Shown piece by piece: positions 1-10,905 of a stretch of DNA of 64,000 nucleotides. A program made the translations under genes and the position numbers. The stretch is from Paracidovorax cattleyae. GTDB lineage: Bacteria > Pseudomonadota > Gammaproteobacteria > Burkholderiales > Burkholderiaceae_C. The DNA lies in NCBI RefSeq assembly GCF_900104515.1, contig NZ_FNJL01000013.1:62001-126000 (forward strand). The letters run 5' to 3'. Every line of letters starts with the position of its first letter. Position 1 is the first letter of the stretch. Under the pieces are notes generated by a model, which was given only the letters and a program-made list of their open reading frames with translations, had not been told where the DNA came from and made no database searches.

Positions 1-1
1 G

Positions 2-154
2 CTGCTGGCCAGCCTGTCGGATGCCGCGCTGGCTAAGGCCATGCAGGCCATCCCGTCCATCAAGACGGGCCGCCCGAAGGCCGAGCCCACCGAGACCACG
101 GCCGCCGCCAAGCCTGCCAAGGCCCCCAAGGTGCGCGCCGCCGGCAAGGCCTGA
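2..154 (+). CDS. C-terminal end of an unidentified protein (partial)
   Basis: An open frame runs in from the left edge and stops at TGA 152-154, giving about 50 residues. The tail is rich in Ala, Lys and Pro (AAAKPAKAPKVRAAGKA at the end), typical of a flexible basic C-terminus. Codon usage is GC-rich like the neighbours. It converges with sixA, 50 bases away, and no T-tracted hairpin is seen between them. I do not recognise the family from this fragment; the bases upstream of the window are needed. Confidence 0.55.
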   Translation: MLASLSDAALAKAMQAIPSIKTGRPKAEPTETTAAAKPAKAPKVRAAGKA

Positions 155-204
155 GAGAGCCGCCCGGGGCAGCTCCGGGAGACCGCGGGTCGCCGGTGCC
201 CGGA

Positions 205-669
205 CTACAGGAAATCCGGCGCCTGCACGGCCATGAGGATGGTTTCGGCCACCTCGGCGCGCGCGCGGTGGCGCAGCCACCACACCGAGCCCTTGCGGAT
301 GGCGCAATCCGGGGAATTCAGGCCCAGGAGTTGGGCCGCGGCCTGCCCCAGCATGGGCTGGTGCCCCACGACCAGCACCGCGCCACGCGCGTGCGGCCAC
401 TGGGCCAGTTCCAGCAGGTCCGCCGCGGTGCCTCCGGGCAGCAGTTCCGCGCGCAGCTTGTATTTGCGCCCCAGCGCTTTGGCAGTGGCCTCGGTCCGCG
501 CGGCCGGGCTCACCAGCACCCGCAGGCCGTCCGGCAACTGGCGGTCCAGCCAGGCTGCCATGCGCGCGGCCTGCTTCTCGCCCCGGGGCGTCAACGGTCG
601 CTGCAGGTCTTCATCGCCTTCGCGGGGTTCCTCCGCCTCCGCATGCCGCCACAGGATCAGATCCATCAT
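205..669 (-). CDS. sixA: Phosphohistidine phosphatase SixA
   Basis: A 154-residue protein of the histidine phosphatase (phosphoglycerate-mutase-like) superfamily, close to the usual SixA length. The catalytic RHA signature follows the first beta strand (LILWRHAEAEE, residues 4-14), and the second family histidine is in VVGHQPM. SixA removes phosphate from phosphohistidine, for example on HPt domains or the nitrogen PTS. The ATG at 669 overlaps the ppk1 stop codon as ATGA; the next codon is also ATG (666). The pair is therefore translationally coupled to ppk1 and likely shares its phosphate-responsive promoter (inference). Family assignment is firm; the substrate here is not known. Confidence 0.88.
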   Translation of the reverse strand: MMDLILWRHAEAEEPREGDEDLQRPLTPRGEKQAARMAAWLDRQLPDGLRVLVSPAARTEATAKALGRKYKLRAELLPGGTAADLLELAQWPHARGAVLVVGHQPMLGQAAAQLLGLNSPDCAIRKGSVWWLRHRARAEVAETILMAVQAPDFL

Positions 670-2819
670 GCCCGGGCCGCCGAGGGCACGGCGCCGGACG
701 GGCCGTAGCGCAGCATCAGCGCCTGCTGGGCGCCGTGGCCGGTCACGGGATGCGGTGCCCGCGCGTAGGAGCCGTCGGGCTGCAGCGTCCAGGCGTCCTT
801 GTCGTCGTGCAGGTAGGCGACCAGGCACTCGTCGATGATCCGCTGGCGCAGTTCGGGATCGTCCACCGGCCAGGCGAGCTCCACGCGCCGCAGCATGTTC
901 CGGTTCATCCAGTCGGCGCTGGACAGCAGCAGTTGCTCCCTGTCCCCCGACCGGAAATAGAACACCCGCGTGTGCTCCAGGAAGCGCCCGATGACGGAGC
1001 GCACGCGGATGTTGTCGGCCACGCCCTCGCGCTGCGCGGGCAGCATGCAGGCGCCGCGCACGATCAGGTCGATGCGAGCGCCTTTCTGCCCGGCAGCGAC
1101 GAGAGCGTTCATGAGCGCCTCGTCGGTCAGGGCATTCATCTTCGCCACGATGCGCGCGTCTTCACCGCGCGCGGCGGCATCGCCCACCTCCGCGATCATT
1201 TCCTGCAATTGCCGGTGCAGGTGGAAAGGCGCCATCACCAGGCGCTTGAGCCGGGGCAGCTTGTTCTGGCTGGCCAGGTGGTTGAACACGGCGTCCATGT
1301 CGGCCGTCGTGTCCGCATCGGCCGTGAAATAGCTCAGGTCGGTGTAGAGCCGTGCCGTGCGGGGGTTGTAGTTGCCCGTGGAGAGATGCCCGTAGCGGCG
1401 CAGCTGCTTGCCCTCGCGGCGGGTCACCAGCAGCATCTTGCCGTGCGTCTTGAGGCCCACCACCCCATACACCACCTGGGCTCCTATGGACTCCAGCGCC
1501 TCCGCCCAGTTGATGTTCGCCTCTTCGTCGAACCGGGCCTTCAGCTCCACGACGGCCATCACTTCCTTGCCGCGGCGCACGGCCTCGCGCAGCAGCTCCA
1601 TCATCTCGGAATCCGCGCCCGTGCGGTAGATGGTCTGCTTGATGGCCAGCACCTGGGGATCGTTCACGGCCTCGCGCAGGAACTGCAGCACGGAGTCGAA
1701 ACTCTCGAACGGCTGGTGCACCAGGATGTCCCGGCGCCGGATCTGCTCCATGAGCGGCGCGCCGGCCTGCACCTGCCGGGGCCAGGACGCGCGCCAGGGC
1801 GGAAACAGCAGCGCGGGCTCGTTGACCAGGTCCACCAGCTGCGTGAGCCGCACCAGGTTCACGGGACCATGGACGCGGAACAGCGCCGCATCGGGCAGCG
1901 CGAACTGCGACTGCAGGAAATCGGACAGAAAGCGCGAGCAACTGGCCGACACCTCCAGGCGCACCGCCTGCCCGTAATGGCGGTGCTGCAGACCCTGGCG
2001 CAACGCCGTGCGCAGGTTGCGCACGTCGTCCTCGTCCACGGCCAGGTCGGAATGGCGCGTCACCCGGAACTGGGAGAACTCCGTCACCTCGCGCCCGGGG
2101 AACAGCTCGCTCAGGTGTGCCCGCACAATGCTGGACAGACTGACGCACTGCGCCCCCTGCGGCGCCACCTTGACGGGCAGCCGCACCAGCCGCGGCAGCA
2201 CGCGCGGCACCTTGACGATGGCGATCTCGTTCTCGCGCCCGAAGGCGTCGTTGCCCTTGAGCCGCACGATGAAATTCAGCGACTTGTTCGCCACCTGCGG
2301 GAAGGGGTGGGCCGGATCCAGGCCCACGGGCACCAGCAGCGGGCGCACCTCGCGCTCGAAATAGTCGCGCACCCAGCGGCGCTGCTCGGGCGAGCGCTCG
2401 CCATGGGAGACGATGTGGATGCCCTGCTCCGCGAAGGCGGGCATCAGCGACTCGTTGTAGAGCGCGTACTGGCGGGCCACGAGGTCGTGCGCCTTGGCCG
2501 ACAGCGCCTCGAAGGACGCGACCGTGTAGGGCCCCTTGGTCTCCCCGCTCTGCGCCGCCGTGATGTGGGGGGCGGCACGCACCTCGAAGAACTCGTCGAG
2601 GTTGGACGACACGATGCACAGGTAGCGCAGCCGCTCCATCAGGGGCACGTCGGTGCGCGCCGCCCAGTCGAACACCCGCTCGTTGAACGCCAGGATGCTG
2701 TGGTCGCGATTGAGGAACGCGATGCCGGACGCATCGGACAGGGGTTCGGAGGTCGTCAGGAGGTCCTGCGCGCCTGCGGAGGAGGCCGGCTCTGGCGAGG
2801 ACGTGGGCGAAGAGTGCAT
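666..2819 (-). CDS. ppk1: Polyphosphate kinase 1
   Basis: Makes polyphosphate reversibly from ATP. All PPK1 regions are visible: N-terminal helical domain (SNLDEFFEVRAA), head domain, then the two C-terminal phospholipase-D-like domains with the autophosphorylated His in KTHGKMLLV and a downstream HLSTGNYN motif. I start at ATG 2819 (717 residues). A longer start at ATG 2870 (734 residues) is possible, but that codon lies inside a Pho box, and a -10-like element follows it, so transcription should begin downstream of 2870. The extra residues would be low-complexity (Thr/Ser/Pro rich). The gene overlaps sixA by ATGA and lies 3' of olsB on the same strand. Function is certain; the start is a judgement. 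Confidence 0.95.
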   Translation of the reverse strand: MHSSPTSSPEPASSAGAQDLLTTSEPLSDASGIAFLNRDHSILAFNERVFDWAARTDVPLMERLRYLCIVSSNLDEFFEVRAAPHITAAQSGETKGPYTVASFEALSAKAHDLVARQYALYNESLMPAFAEQGIHIVSHGERSPEQRRWVRDYFEREVRPLLVPVGLDPAHPFPQVANKSLNFIVRLKGNDAFGRENEIAIVKVPRVLPRLVRLPVKVAPQGAQCVSLSSIVRAHLSELFPGREVTEFSQFRVTRHSDLAVDEDDVRNLRTALRQGLQHRHYGQAVRLEVSASCSRFLSDFLQSQFALPDAALFRVHGPVNLVRLTQLVDLVNEPALLFPPWRASWPRQVQAGAPLMEQIRRRDILVHQPFESFDSVLQFLREAVNDPQVLAIKQTIYRTGADSEMMELLREAVRRGKEVMAVVELKARFDEEANINWAEALESIGAQVVYGVVGLKTHGKMLLVTRREGKQLRRYGHLSTGNYNPRTARLYTDLSYFTADADTTADMDAVFNHLASQNKLPRLKRLVMAPFHLHRQLQEMIAEVGDAAARGEDARIVAKMNALTDEALMNALVAAGQKGARIDLIVRGACMLPAQREGVADNIRVRSVIGRFLEHTRVFYFRSGDREQLLLSSADWMNRNMLRRVELAWPVDDPELRQRIIDECLVAYLHDDKDAWTLQPDGSYARAPHPVTGHGAQQALMLRYGPSGAVPSAARA

Positions 2820-2852
2820 GGGTGGCAAATTGTCAGTACCGGAATCAGTTTC

Positions 2853-2886
2853 AGTATTGGGCTCGACCATGACATTTTCATGACAT
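2853..2886 (-). promoter_or_regulatory. Pho box and -10 element of ppk1
   Basis: On the minus strand, 2886-2869 read ATGTCATGAAAATGTCAT: two ATGTCAT half-sites with an 11-base period. This matches the enterobacterial Pho box (CTGTCAT-N4-CTGTCAT) at all but three of 18 positions. Exactly 10 bases further, AATACT (2858-2853) fits a -10 element, the arrangement expected when PhoB replaces -35 recognition. A transcript would start near 2846, giving a leader of about 27 bases to ATG 2819. PhoB control of ppk under phosphate starvation is known in other proteobacteria; here it is inferred from the site. Confidence 0.7.
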
Positions 2887-2941
2887 GTCATCGACGCTGT
2901 CACGGACAGATTTGCAACGATCATTCCGGCTCCGGGAAGCG

Positions 2942-3781
2942 TCACCCGAGGAAGTGCTTGCGGTAGCGGGAAGGAAGGTCCTCGATGCGCATGAGCATCG
3001 GCAGGTCGGCGGTGTTGAAGTCGGGGTCCCAGGCCGGCGCGCCGAGCACCCGGGTGCCCAGCCGCAGATAGCCCTTGATCAGCGCCGGGGGTTCCACCGG
3101 CAGGGAGCGGTCGAGCTGGTCCACCGGCAGCGGCAGGCGGGGCTGCACCTCGAACTCGGGGGGCGCCATGTAGTTTGCCCTGAGCTGGTTCCAGATGCTG
3201 GCGGCGGCATTGCCGCTGAGCACGCCGTTGTGCAGCATGGGAATGCTCGCGCAGCCGATCATCATGTCCAGCCCGTTGCGCACCATGAAGTCCGCCAGCG
3301 CGCCCCACAGGGTCATGATGACGCCGCCGTGGCGGTAGTCGGGATGCACGCAGCTGCGGCCGAGCTCCACCATGCGCCCGCGCAGGTGGTTCAGGCGCGA
3401 CAGGTCGAACTCCGTGTCGCTGTACAGGCCACCGGCACGCTGTGCCTGGGCGGGCGTGAGCACGCGGTAGGTGCCGATGACGGCCCGGGTTTCCACGTCG
3501 CGCACGAGCAGATGCTCGCAGTACGCGTCGAACGCATCCACGTCGTGGCCCTGGACGGAGGTGCTCAGCCGAGCACCCATCTCCCCGGCGAACACGAGGT
3601 ATCTCAGCCGTTGGGCTTCCCGGACTTCGGCCGCGTCGCGGGCCCAGGAGGCCTCGATGGGCGCCAGCGCGCCCTGGCCTTGCCGTGGCGCTGGAATCGC
3701 CCCAGGACCCGGTCGATGAAGCGACCTCCGGAAAGGCATGTCTGGGGACAGAGACAGGGTGGGGACAGGAAGGTCGCTCAC
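2942..3781 (-). CDS. olsB: OlsB-like ornithine lipid N-acyltransferase (GNAT fold)
   Basis: A 279-residue acyltransferase of the hemolysin/OlsB family, which transfers a 3-hydroxyacyl group from acyl-ACP to ornithine in the first step of ornithine-lipid synthesis. Visible features are the N-terminal substrate region (REAQRLRYLVFAGEMGA), the central VELGRSCVHPDYR block and the GALADFMVRNGLDMMIG stretch. The start is GTG at 3781, preceded by GGGAG at good distance. It sits upstream of ppk1 on the same strand, 72 bases from the long ppk1 start. Ornithine lipids replace phospholipids under phosphate limitation in several bacteria, which fits the Pho box nearby. A closely related N-acyltransferase with another amino-acid substrate cannot be excluded. 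Confidence 0.75.
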   Translation of the reverse strand: MSDLPVPTLSLSPDMPFRRSLHRPGPGAIPAPRQGQGALAPIEASWARDAAEVREAQRLRYLVFAGEMGARLSTSVQGHDVDAFDAYCEHLLVRDVETRAVIGTYRVLTPAQAQRAGGLYSDTEFDLSRLNHLRGRMVELGRSCVHPDYRHGGVIMTLWGALADFMVRNGLDMMIGCASIPMLHNGVLSGNAAASIWNQLRANYMAPPEFEVQPRLPLPVDQLDRSLPVEPPALIKGYLRLGTRVLGAPAWDPDFNTADLPMLMRIEDLPSRYRKHFLG

Positions 3782-3879
3782 GAATTACTCCCGGTGAACC
3801 GTTGAACCATCGCAGCCCTGCCCGGCAAGGCCGCGCTGGACAATGTCGCAGTGCTGCGTGACATGTCGGTGTCGCTGCG

Positions 3880-3897
3880 ATGGCGCGTTCATGACAG
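3880..3897 (-). promoter_or_regulatory. Possible second Pho-box-like site upstream of olsB
   Basis: On the minus strand the 18 bases read CTGTCATGAACGCGCCAT. The first half-site is a perfect CTGTCAT; the second, at the right 11-base period, matches only GxCAT (13 of 18 overall). No convincing -10 follows at the expected distance. It lies about 100 bases upstream of the olsB GTG. Weak on its own; it gains some weight from the good box at ppk1. Confidence 0.3.
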
Positions 3898-4051
3898 CCA
3901 CCCGCCGCCGCCGGCCCGCCTGGATGGTGCCGGAGTGATCCCGCGCACGGCATGGCCCTGTGCTCTACTGGATTGCCCTGCCCGCCTGGCAGTGGCCCGC
4001 TGCTACACTTTGTAGCCTCTGCCTGCCGCCCGAGGCCGGCTGCCCCTCGTC

Positions 4052-6316
4052 ATGCCCTTCACCAAAGTCCGGTCCCTGCCTGTCCTGGGAACATCTGACG
4101 GCCCTGCCGTGGAACGACTCCTGCGCGAGCAGCAGACGCTACTGGACAGTGCCGGCGTGGGCATCGTGTTCATCCGGCAGCGGCAGGTGGTCCGCTGCAA
4201 TCCCCGCTACGCAGAGATATTCGGCTACGCCTCCATCCGCGAGGCGATCGGGCTGAGCAGCCAGAGCCTCTATCCCAGTTCCGCGGCCTTCCGCACCCTC
4301 GGCCGGGCGGCCTACCCCACCCTGTCCCTCGGGCTGCCATACCGCTGCGAATGCCAGATGCGGCGCAAGAACGGCCGCCTCTTCTGGGCCAGCCTCACCG
4401 GCCGCCTCATCAACCCCCTGGACACCTCCGAAGGATCGATCTGGATCGTCGATGACATCGACGAGCAGCGCCATGCGCAGATCCGGCTGCATGCGGCCAT
4501 CCGTGAGAAGCAGGCGCTGTTCGACCACGCGATGGTGGGCATCGCGTTCGTGCGCAACAACCGACTCACCCGCTGCAACCGGCACTTCGAGCAGATGCTG
4601 GGCTACGGGCCGGGCGAACTGTCCGAAGGCTCGGCCCGCCAGCGGCATTTCAGCGACGACGACTGGGAAGCCATGCAGCGCCACGGCCACGGCGGGCCTG
4701 AGGGAGCAGGCACGGGCTTCACCGGCGAGATGGAACTGCGCGCCAAGGATGGCAGTACCGTCACCTGCGAAGTGCGCAGCCAGCCGCTGGATCCCGTGTT
4801 CCCCGAGCAGGGCTGCATCTGCATAGCCATGGATGTGAGCGAGCAGCGCAAGACGCAGGCGGAACTCGCGCGCATGCATGCCGAACTGGAGCACCAGGTC
4901 CAGGAGCGCACGCGCCAGCTCAGCGAAACCGTCGAGAGTCTGCACCGGGAGATCAACGACCGCAAGCACGACCAGGAACGCATCTACTGGCTCGCGCACT
5001 ACGACCCGCTCACCGGCCTGCCCAACCGCACGCTGCTGGCCGAGCGGGCCCAGCATGCGATCCGGGTCGCCCAGGAGAACGGCACGCCGCTGGCGGTGGT
5101 CTTCCTCGACCTGGACCATTTCAAGCACGTGAACGACTCGCTGGGCCACCGGGTGGGCGACGCGCTGCTGGTGGAGATCGCCAAGCGCCTGCGCGCCGTG
5201 GTGCGCGACCGCGACACGGTCTCCCGCCTGGGCGGCGACGAATTCATCCTGCTGCTGCCCGGCGCCAACGCCCACGGCGCGGCGCGCGTGGCCACCAAGC
5301 TGCAGGCAGCCTCGCGCCAGCCCTACCAGATCGGCCATCACGAGCTCACCATGGCGCCCTCGATGGGCATCGCCCTCTTCCCCGACGACGGCAGCGACTT
5401 CGACACGCTGACGCAGTCCGCGGACGTGGCCATGTACCGCGCCAAGCTCGACGGGCGCAACACCTACCGTTTCTTCACGCCGGAGATGCAGGCGCAGTCC
5501 GTGCGCGCCCTGCTGCTGGAAAACGCGCTGCGCAGGGCCCTGGAGCGCGACCAGCTCCGCCTGCACTACCAGCCGCAGATCACGATCGCCAGCGGCGAGA
5601 TCCGCAGCGTGGAGGCCCTGCTGCGCTGGAGCCACCCCGAGCTGGGGCCCGTTACCCCGGCCGAGTTCATCCCCATCGCCGAGGACAGCGGCCAGATCCT
5701 GCAGATCGGCGAATGGGTGATGCGCACGGCCCTGGCCCAGTTGCAGGCATGGCATGCCATGGGCCTGGAGTGGCTGTCCATGGCCGTCAACCTGTCGGCC
5801 CTGCAGTTCCGGCAGCCCCTGCTGCCCGAACTGGTCAGCCGCATCCTGGACGAAACCCGCCTGCATCCCCAGCGCCTGGAGCTGGAGCTGACCGAAGGCG
5901 TCGCCGTGGACGATCCGCGGTCGGCCATCGCCACCATGGACCAGCTCCATGCCCGCGGCGTGCGGATGTCGATGGACGATTTCGGCACCGGCTACTCGTC
6001 CCTGAGCCAGCTCAAGCGCTTCCAGATCTACAAGCTGAAGATCGACCAGTCCTTCGTCCGCGACCTGGGCGTGGACAGCAATGACCGGGCCATCGTGAGC
6101 GCCATCATCCGCATGGCGCAGGCCCTGGGCATGCGCACCACCGCCGAGGGCGTGGAAACGGCCGAACAGCTGGAGTACCTCCGGCAGCAGGGTTGCGACG
6201 AGGCGCAGGGCTACTATTTCAGCCGGCCGCAGACCGCGGAGGCCATCACGCCGCTGCTGCGGCAGCGCAAGATACGGCCTGCGGATCCCGCCGGTCCAGT
6301 GCAGCCCGCGCACTGA
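4052..6316 (+). CDS. PAS-PAS-GGDEF-EAL cyclic-di-GMP enzyme
   Basis: A 754-residue soluble signalling protein with no membrane segment. Two PAS/PAC modules (about residues 20-140 and 145-275, each with the WIVDD or CIAMDVSEQRK style PAC end) are followed by a short coiled coil, a GGDEF domain and an EAL domain. The diguanylate cyclase signature GGDEF is intact at 394-398, with an inhibitory I-site RxxD (RDRD) five residues before it. The EAL motif (521-523, EALLRW), the DDFGTGYSSL loop and KIDQSFV are intact, so both synthesis and hydrolysis look possible; in such fusions one activity often dominates. PAS domains suggest control by a small ligand or redox cue. It stands alone, converging with glmM. 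Confidence 0.93.
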   Translation: MPFTKVRSLPVLGTSDGPAVERLLREQQTLLDSAGVGIVFIRQRQVVRCNPRYAEIFGYASIREAIGLSSQSLYPSSAAFRTLGRAAYPTLSLGLPYRCECQMRRKNGRLFWASLTGRLINPLDTSEGSIWIVDDIDEQRHAQIRLHAAIREKQALFDHAMVGIAFVRNNRLTRCNRHFEQMLGYGPGELSEGSARQRHFSDDDWEAMQRHGHGGPEGAGTGFTGEMELRAKDGSTVTCEVRSQPLDPVFPEQGCICIAMDVSEQRKTQAELARMHAELEHQVQERTRQLSETVESLHREINDRKHDQERIYWLAHYDPLTGLPNRTLLAERAQHAIRVAQENGTPLAVVFLDLDHFKHVNDSLGHRVGDALLVEIAKRLRAVVRDRDTVSRLGGDEFILLLPGANAHGAARVATKLQAASRQPYQIGHHELTMAPSMGIALFPDDGSDFDTLTQSADVAMYRAKLDGRNTYRFFTPEMQAQSVRALLLENALRRALERDQLRLHYQPQITIASGEIRSVEALLRWSHPELGPVTPAEFIPIAEDSGQILQIGEWVMRTALAQLQAWHAMGLEWLSMAVNLSALQFRQPLLPELVSRILDETRLHPQRLELELTEGVAVDDPRSAIATMDQLHARGVRMSMDDFGTGYSSLSQLKRFQIYKLKIDQSFVRDLGVDSNDRAIVSAIIRMAQALGMRTTAEGVETAEQLEYLRQQGCDEAQGYYFSRPQTAEAITPLLRQRKIRPADPAGPVQPAH

Positions 6317-6362
6317 AGCCACGGGCGTGGCGGGCCCACCCGCCTGTGCCGGAAGAGCGTTT

Positions 6363-7697
6363 TCAGCCCGCCCGGGCGGCGTCGGCCAGTTGGTGGGCGA
6401 AATGGCTGGCGCGGTCTGCTTCCGAGGTCTCGACCATCACGCGCAGCAGCGGTTCGGTTCCGCTCGCCCGCACCAGCACGCGCCCCTGCGCGCCCAGTTC
6501 GGCTTCCACCGACTTCAAGGCATCCTGCAGCACGGCATTGGCCTTCCAGTCCTGGCCGGGAAGCAGCCGGACGTTGACCAGCACCTGCGGGAACAGGCGC
6601 ACGTGCTCCAGCGCGCGCGCCAGGCTGCGGCCACCGCGCACGCAGGCCTGCAGCACCTGCAGCGCGCTGATCAGGCCGTCGCCGGTGGTGTGCCGGTCCA
6701 GCGCCAGCAGGTGGCCGGAACTTTCGCCGCCCAGCAGCCAGCGGCGGCGGGCCAGTTCCTCCAGCACATGGCGGTCGCCCACCTTGGCCCGGACCAGCTC
6801 CACGCCGTCGGCCTTGAGCGCGAGTTCCACGGCCATGTTGGTCATCAGCGTGCCCACCACGCCGGGGACGGCCTCGCCCCGCGACAGGCGGTCCGCCGCC
6901 AGGAGGTAGAGCAGTTCGTCGCCGTTGTAGAGCCGGCCGGCAGTATCCACCATCTGCAGGCGGTCCGCATCGCCGTCCAGCGCCACGCCATAGTCGGCAT
7001 GGTTGGCGCGCACCGCGCGCACCAGCGCGTCGGGATGGGTGGCACCCACCTGGTGGTTGATGTTGAGCCCGTCGGGCGAGCAGCCGATGGCCAGCACCTC
7101 GGCACCCAGCTCGTGGAACACCTTGGGCGCGATGTGGTAGGCCGCGCCATGCGCAGCATCCACCACGATCTTCGTCCCCTTGAGCGTGAGGTCCTGGGAA
7201 AAGGTGCTCTTGCAGAACTCGATGTAGCGGCCGGCCGCGTCCTCCAGCCGACGGGCCTTGCCCAGGGAGGCCGAATCCGCCCAGGCCGGGGCCTCGTCGA
7301 GGGCGGCTTCCACCGCCAGCTCCCAGTCGTCGGGCAGCTTGGTGCCCTGGGCGCTGAAGAACTTGATGCCGTTGTCGGGATAGGCGTTGTGGCTGGCGCT
7401 GATCACCACGCCCAGGCTGGCCCGCTGCGCGCGCGTGAGGTAGGCGACGCCCGGCGTGGGCAGCGGCCCCAGCAGCACGACATCGACGCCGGCCGAATTG
7501 AAGCCGGACTCCAGTGCGCTCTCCAGCATGTAGCCGGAAATGCGCGTGTCCTTGCCAATCAGCACCGTCGGCCGCTCCTCCGTGCGCCGCAGCACCCGGC
7601 CCACCGCATGCGCCAGCCTCAGGACGAAATCCGGTGTGATGGGGGCCTGCCCCACGGTTCCGCGGATGCCGTCCGTTCCGAAATATTTGCGAGCCAT
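6363..7697 (-). CDS. glmM: Phosphoglucosamine mutase
   Basis: Converts glucosamine-6-phosphate to glucosamine-1-phosphate for UDP-GlcNAc, and so for peptidoglycan and LPS. 444 residues, the standard length. The N-terminus [10 protein letters not shown], the phosphoserine loop ISASHN (near residue 100), the Mg-binding DGDADR and the C-terminal [11 protein letters not shown] phosphate-binding loop are all present. An ATG two codons upstream (7703) is too close to the AGGA ribosome site, so I use 7697 (spacing 8). It follows folP on the same strand as in the common folP-glmM arrangement. Confidence 0.97.
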   Translation of the reverse strand: MARKYFGTDGIRGTVGQAPITPDFVLRLAHAVGRVLRRTEERPTVLIGKDTRISGYMLESALESGFNSAGVDVVLLGPLPTPGVAYLTRAQRASLGVVISASHNAYPDNGIKFFSAQGTKLPDDWELAVEAALDEAPAWADSASLGKARRLEDAAGRYIEFCKSTFSQDLTLKGTKIVVDAAHGAAYHIAPKVFHELGAEVLAIGCSPDGLNINHQVGATHPDALVRAVRANHADYGVALDGDADRLQMVDTAGRLYNGDELLYLLAADRLSRGEAVPGVVGTLMTNMAVELALKADGVELVRAKVGDRHVLEELARRRWLLGGESSGHLLALDRHTTGDGLISALQVLQACVRGGRSLARALEHVRLFPQVLVNVRLLPGQDWKANAVLQDALKSVEAELGAQGRVLVRASGTEPLLRVMVETSEADRASHFAHQLADAARAG

Positions 7698-7774
7698 GGT
7701 CATGTTCCTGCTGGTTTCTTCTTGCTTTGCCGGCCTGTCCCCGTGCCTTCCGCCGGGTCGCGCCGCCCGGGCAG

Positions 7775-8653
7775 CTATGGCTGCGGCCGCGCGGGCCCGG
7801 GCGCACGGCTTGCGCCGGAATCCTCCGATGGTAGCCGGGCCGCGCACCAGATCCTGAGCGCCGCGGACGTTTCCGCGACATCGTGCACGCGCACGATGCG
7901 GGCGCCCCGCTCCACCGACAGCAGCGCCGCGGCGACGCTGGGCACGAGCCGGTCCTGCACCGGCAGCCCGGTCACCGCCCCCAGCGACGACTTGCGCGAC
8001 CACCCTGCCAGCCAGGCATGGCCGTCCGCGGCCAGCTGCGCCTGGTGCGCCAGCAGCGCGAAATTCTGCTCCACTGTCTTGCCGAACCCGATGCCGGGAT
8101 CCAGCGCGATGCGCTCCCTGGCCACGCCCTGGCCGCGCAGGGCGTCGGCCCGGCTGCGCAGGAAGTCCTGCACCGGCGCCACCACATCGCCCTCCATGGG
8201 AGTCAACTGCATGGTCCGTGGCTCGCCGTGCATGTGCATGAGGCAGAGACCGCACGTACCGTGGCGCACCACCGCCTCCTCCGCTCCCGTCTGCCGCAGG
8301 GCCCAGATGTCGTTGACGATGTCCGCCCCCAGGTCCAGCACCGCCTGCATCACGGCGGGCTTGTAGGTGTCCACCGAAATGGGCACGCCCCAGGCCACCG
8401 CCTCCTTCACCACCGGCACCACACGCGCCAGCTCCTCCTCCAGGGGCACCGCCGGGCTGCCCGGACGGGTGGACTCGCCGCCGATGTCCAGGATGTCCGC
8501 TCCGTCCCGCAGCAAGGCCTCGCCGCGGTCCAGGGCACCGCGCAGCGAGGCATGGCGGCCTCCGTCGGAAAACGAATCCGGCGTCACATTCAGGATGCCC
8601 ATCACCCGGGGGATGGAGAGGTCGATGCGGAAACGCGATGTCTGCCAGTGCAT
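7775..8653 (-). CDS. folP: Dihydropteroate synthase
   Basis: Condenses p-aminobenzoate with dihydropterin pyrophosphate in folate synthesis; the sulfonamide target. 292 residues. Family motifs are visible: [14 protein letters not shown] near the N-terminus, [10 protein letters not shown], and DPGIGFGKT. The C-terminus carries a short Pro/Ala-rich extension (about 15 residues) beyond the usual end. It lies between ftsH and glmM on the same strand; a terminator separates it from ftsH, so folP-glmM may have its own promoter in the 8654-8713 gap. Confidence 0.96.
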   Translation of the reverse strand: MHWQTSRFRIDLSIPRVMGILNVTPDSFSDGGRHASLRGALDRGEALLRDGADILDIGGESTRPGSPAVPLEEELARVVPVVKEAVAWGVPISVDTYKPAVMQAVLDLGADIVNDIWALRQTGAEEAVVRHGTCGLCLMHMHGEPRTMQLTPMEGDVVAPVQDFLRSRADALRGQGVARERIALDPGIGFGKTVEQNFALLAHQAQLAADGHAWLAGWSRKSSLGAVTGLPVQDRLVPSVAAALLSVERGARIVRVHDVAETSAALRIWCAARLPSEDSGASRAPGPARPQP

Positions 8654-8713
8654 GGAAGGAAGGGGGAAGTGAGCCGACGTGTGGGGTCCGGGGGAACGGA
8701 GGGCTGCAAACGC

Positions 8714-8738
8714 AAAAACGGGGCCGAGGCCCCGTTTC
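8714..8738 (-). terminator. Rho-independent terminator after ftsH
   Basis: An 8-bp perfect stem (8718-8725 with 8728-8735, ACGGGGCC/GGCCCCGT) is followed on the minus strand by TTTTTGCG. It lies 35 bases past the ftsH stop and ends the ftsH transcript before folP. Confidence 0.8.
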
Positions 8739-8772
8739 CGTGCCCTGCCCCGGCGGGACAGGCTGCTGCGCC

Positions 8773-10698
<1,926 letters not shown>

Positions 10699-10760
10699 AG
10701 CGGGGCTCCAGAATCGAGGGGGAGAACAATGGCCGGCTCACCGGGGGCATGTTCCAGCGC

Positions 10761-10788
10761 ATTTAGGGCGCATTTTAGGCCTTTCAAG
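10761..10788 (-). promoter_or_regulatory. Sigma-32 (heat-shock) type promoter of ftsH
   Basis: On the minus strand CTTGAAA (10788-10782) is followed after 13 bases by CCCTAAAT (10768-10761). This fits the RpoH pattern CTTGAAA-N13-15-CCCCATNT, with a perfect -35. The predicted start near 10754 leaves a leader of about 55 bases. ftsH is a heat-shock gene in E. coli; control here is inferred from the sequence. Confidence 0.65.
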
Positions 10789-10820
10789 GTGGGCGCCACG
10801 GTGCGCTTACCCCAGCCGCG

Positions 10821-10837
10821 GCTATGGTCACCATAGC
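10821..10837. repeat. 17-bp perfect palindrome between rlmE and ftsH
   Basis: GCTATGGTCACCATAGC is a perfect dyad of 8-bp arms around one base. It lies upstream of the ftsH promoter and downstream of rlmE. There is no T-tract on either side, so it does not look like an ordinary terminator; a protein-binding site or an mRNA-stabilising hairpin are alternatives. Confidence 0.5.
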
Positions 10838-10905
10838 GCGGGCATCCGGCCGGCCCGTCCGCGGCATGATCGCCTGCGCCCGGGCAGGACGGATTCCCGC
10901 CGCGC

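Noticed and set aside
735-2966. Long plus-strand frame opposite ppk1
   Set aside because: Antisense shadow; His/Leu/Gln-rich with no recognisable motif.
3980-4010. Sigma-54-type promoter before the PAS-GGDEF-EAL gene
   Set aside because: TGGCAG and TGCT are present but the GG-GC distance is 14 rather than 12 bases.
6317-6362. Hairpin GGCGGG/CCCGCC between the convergent c-di-GMP gene and glmM as a terminator
   Set aside because: The stem is short and neither side has a T-tract.
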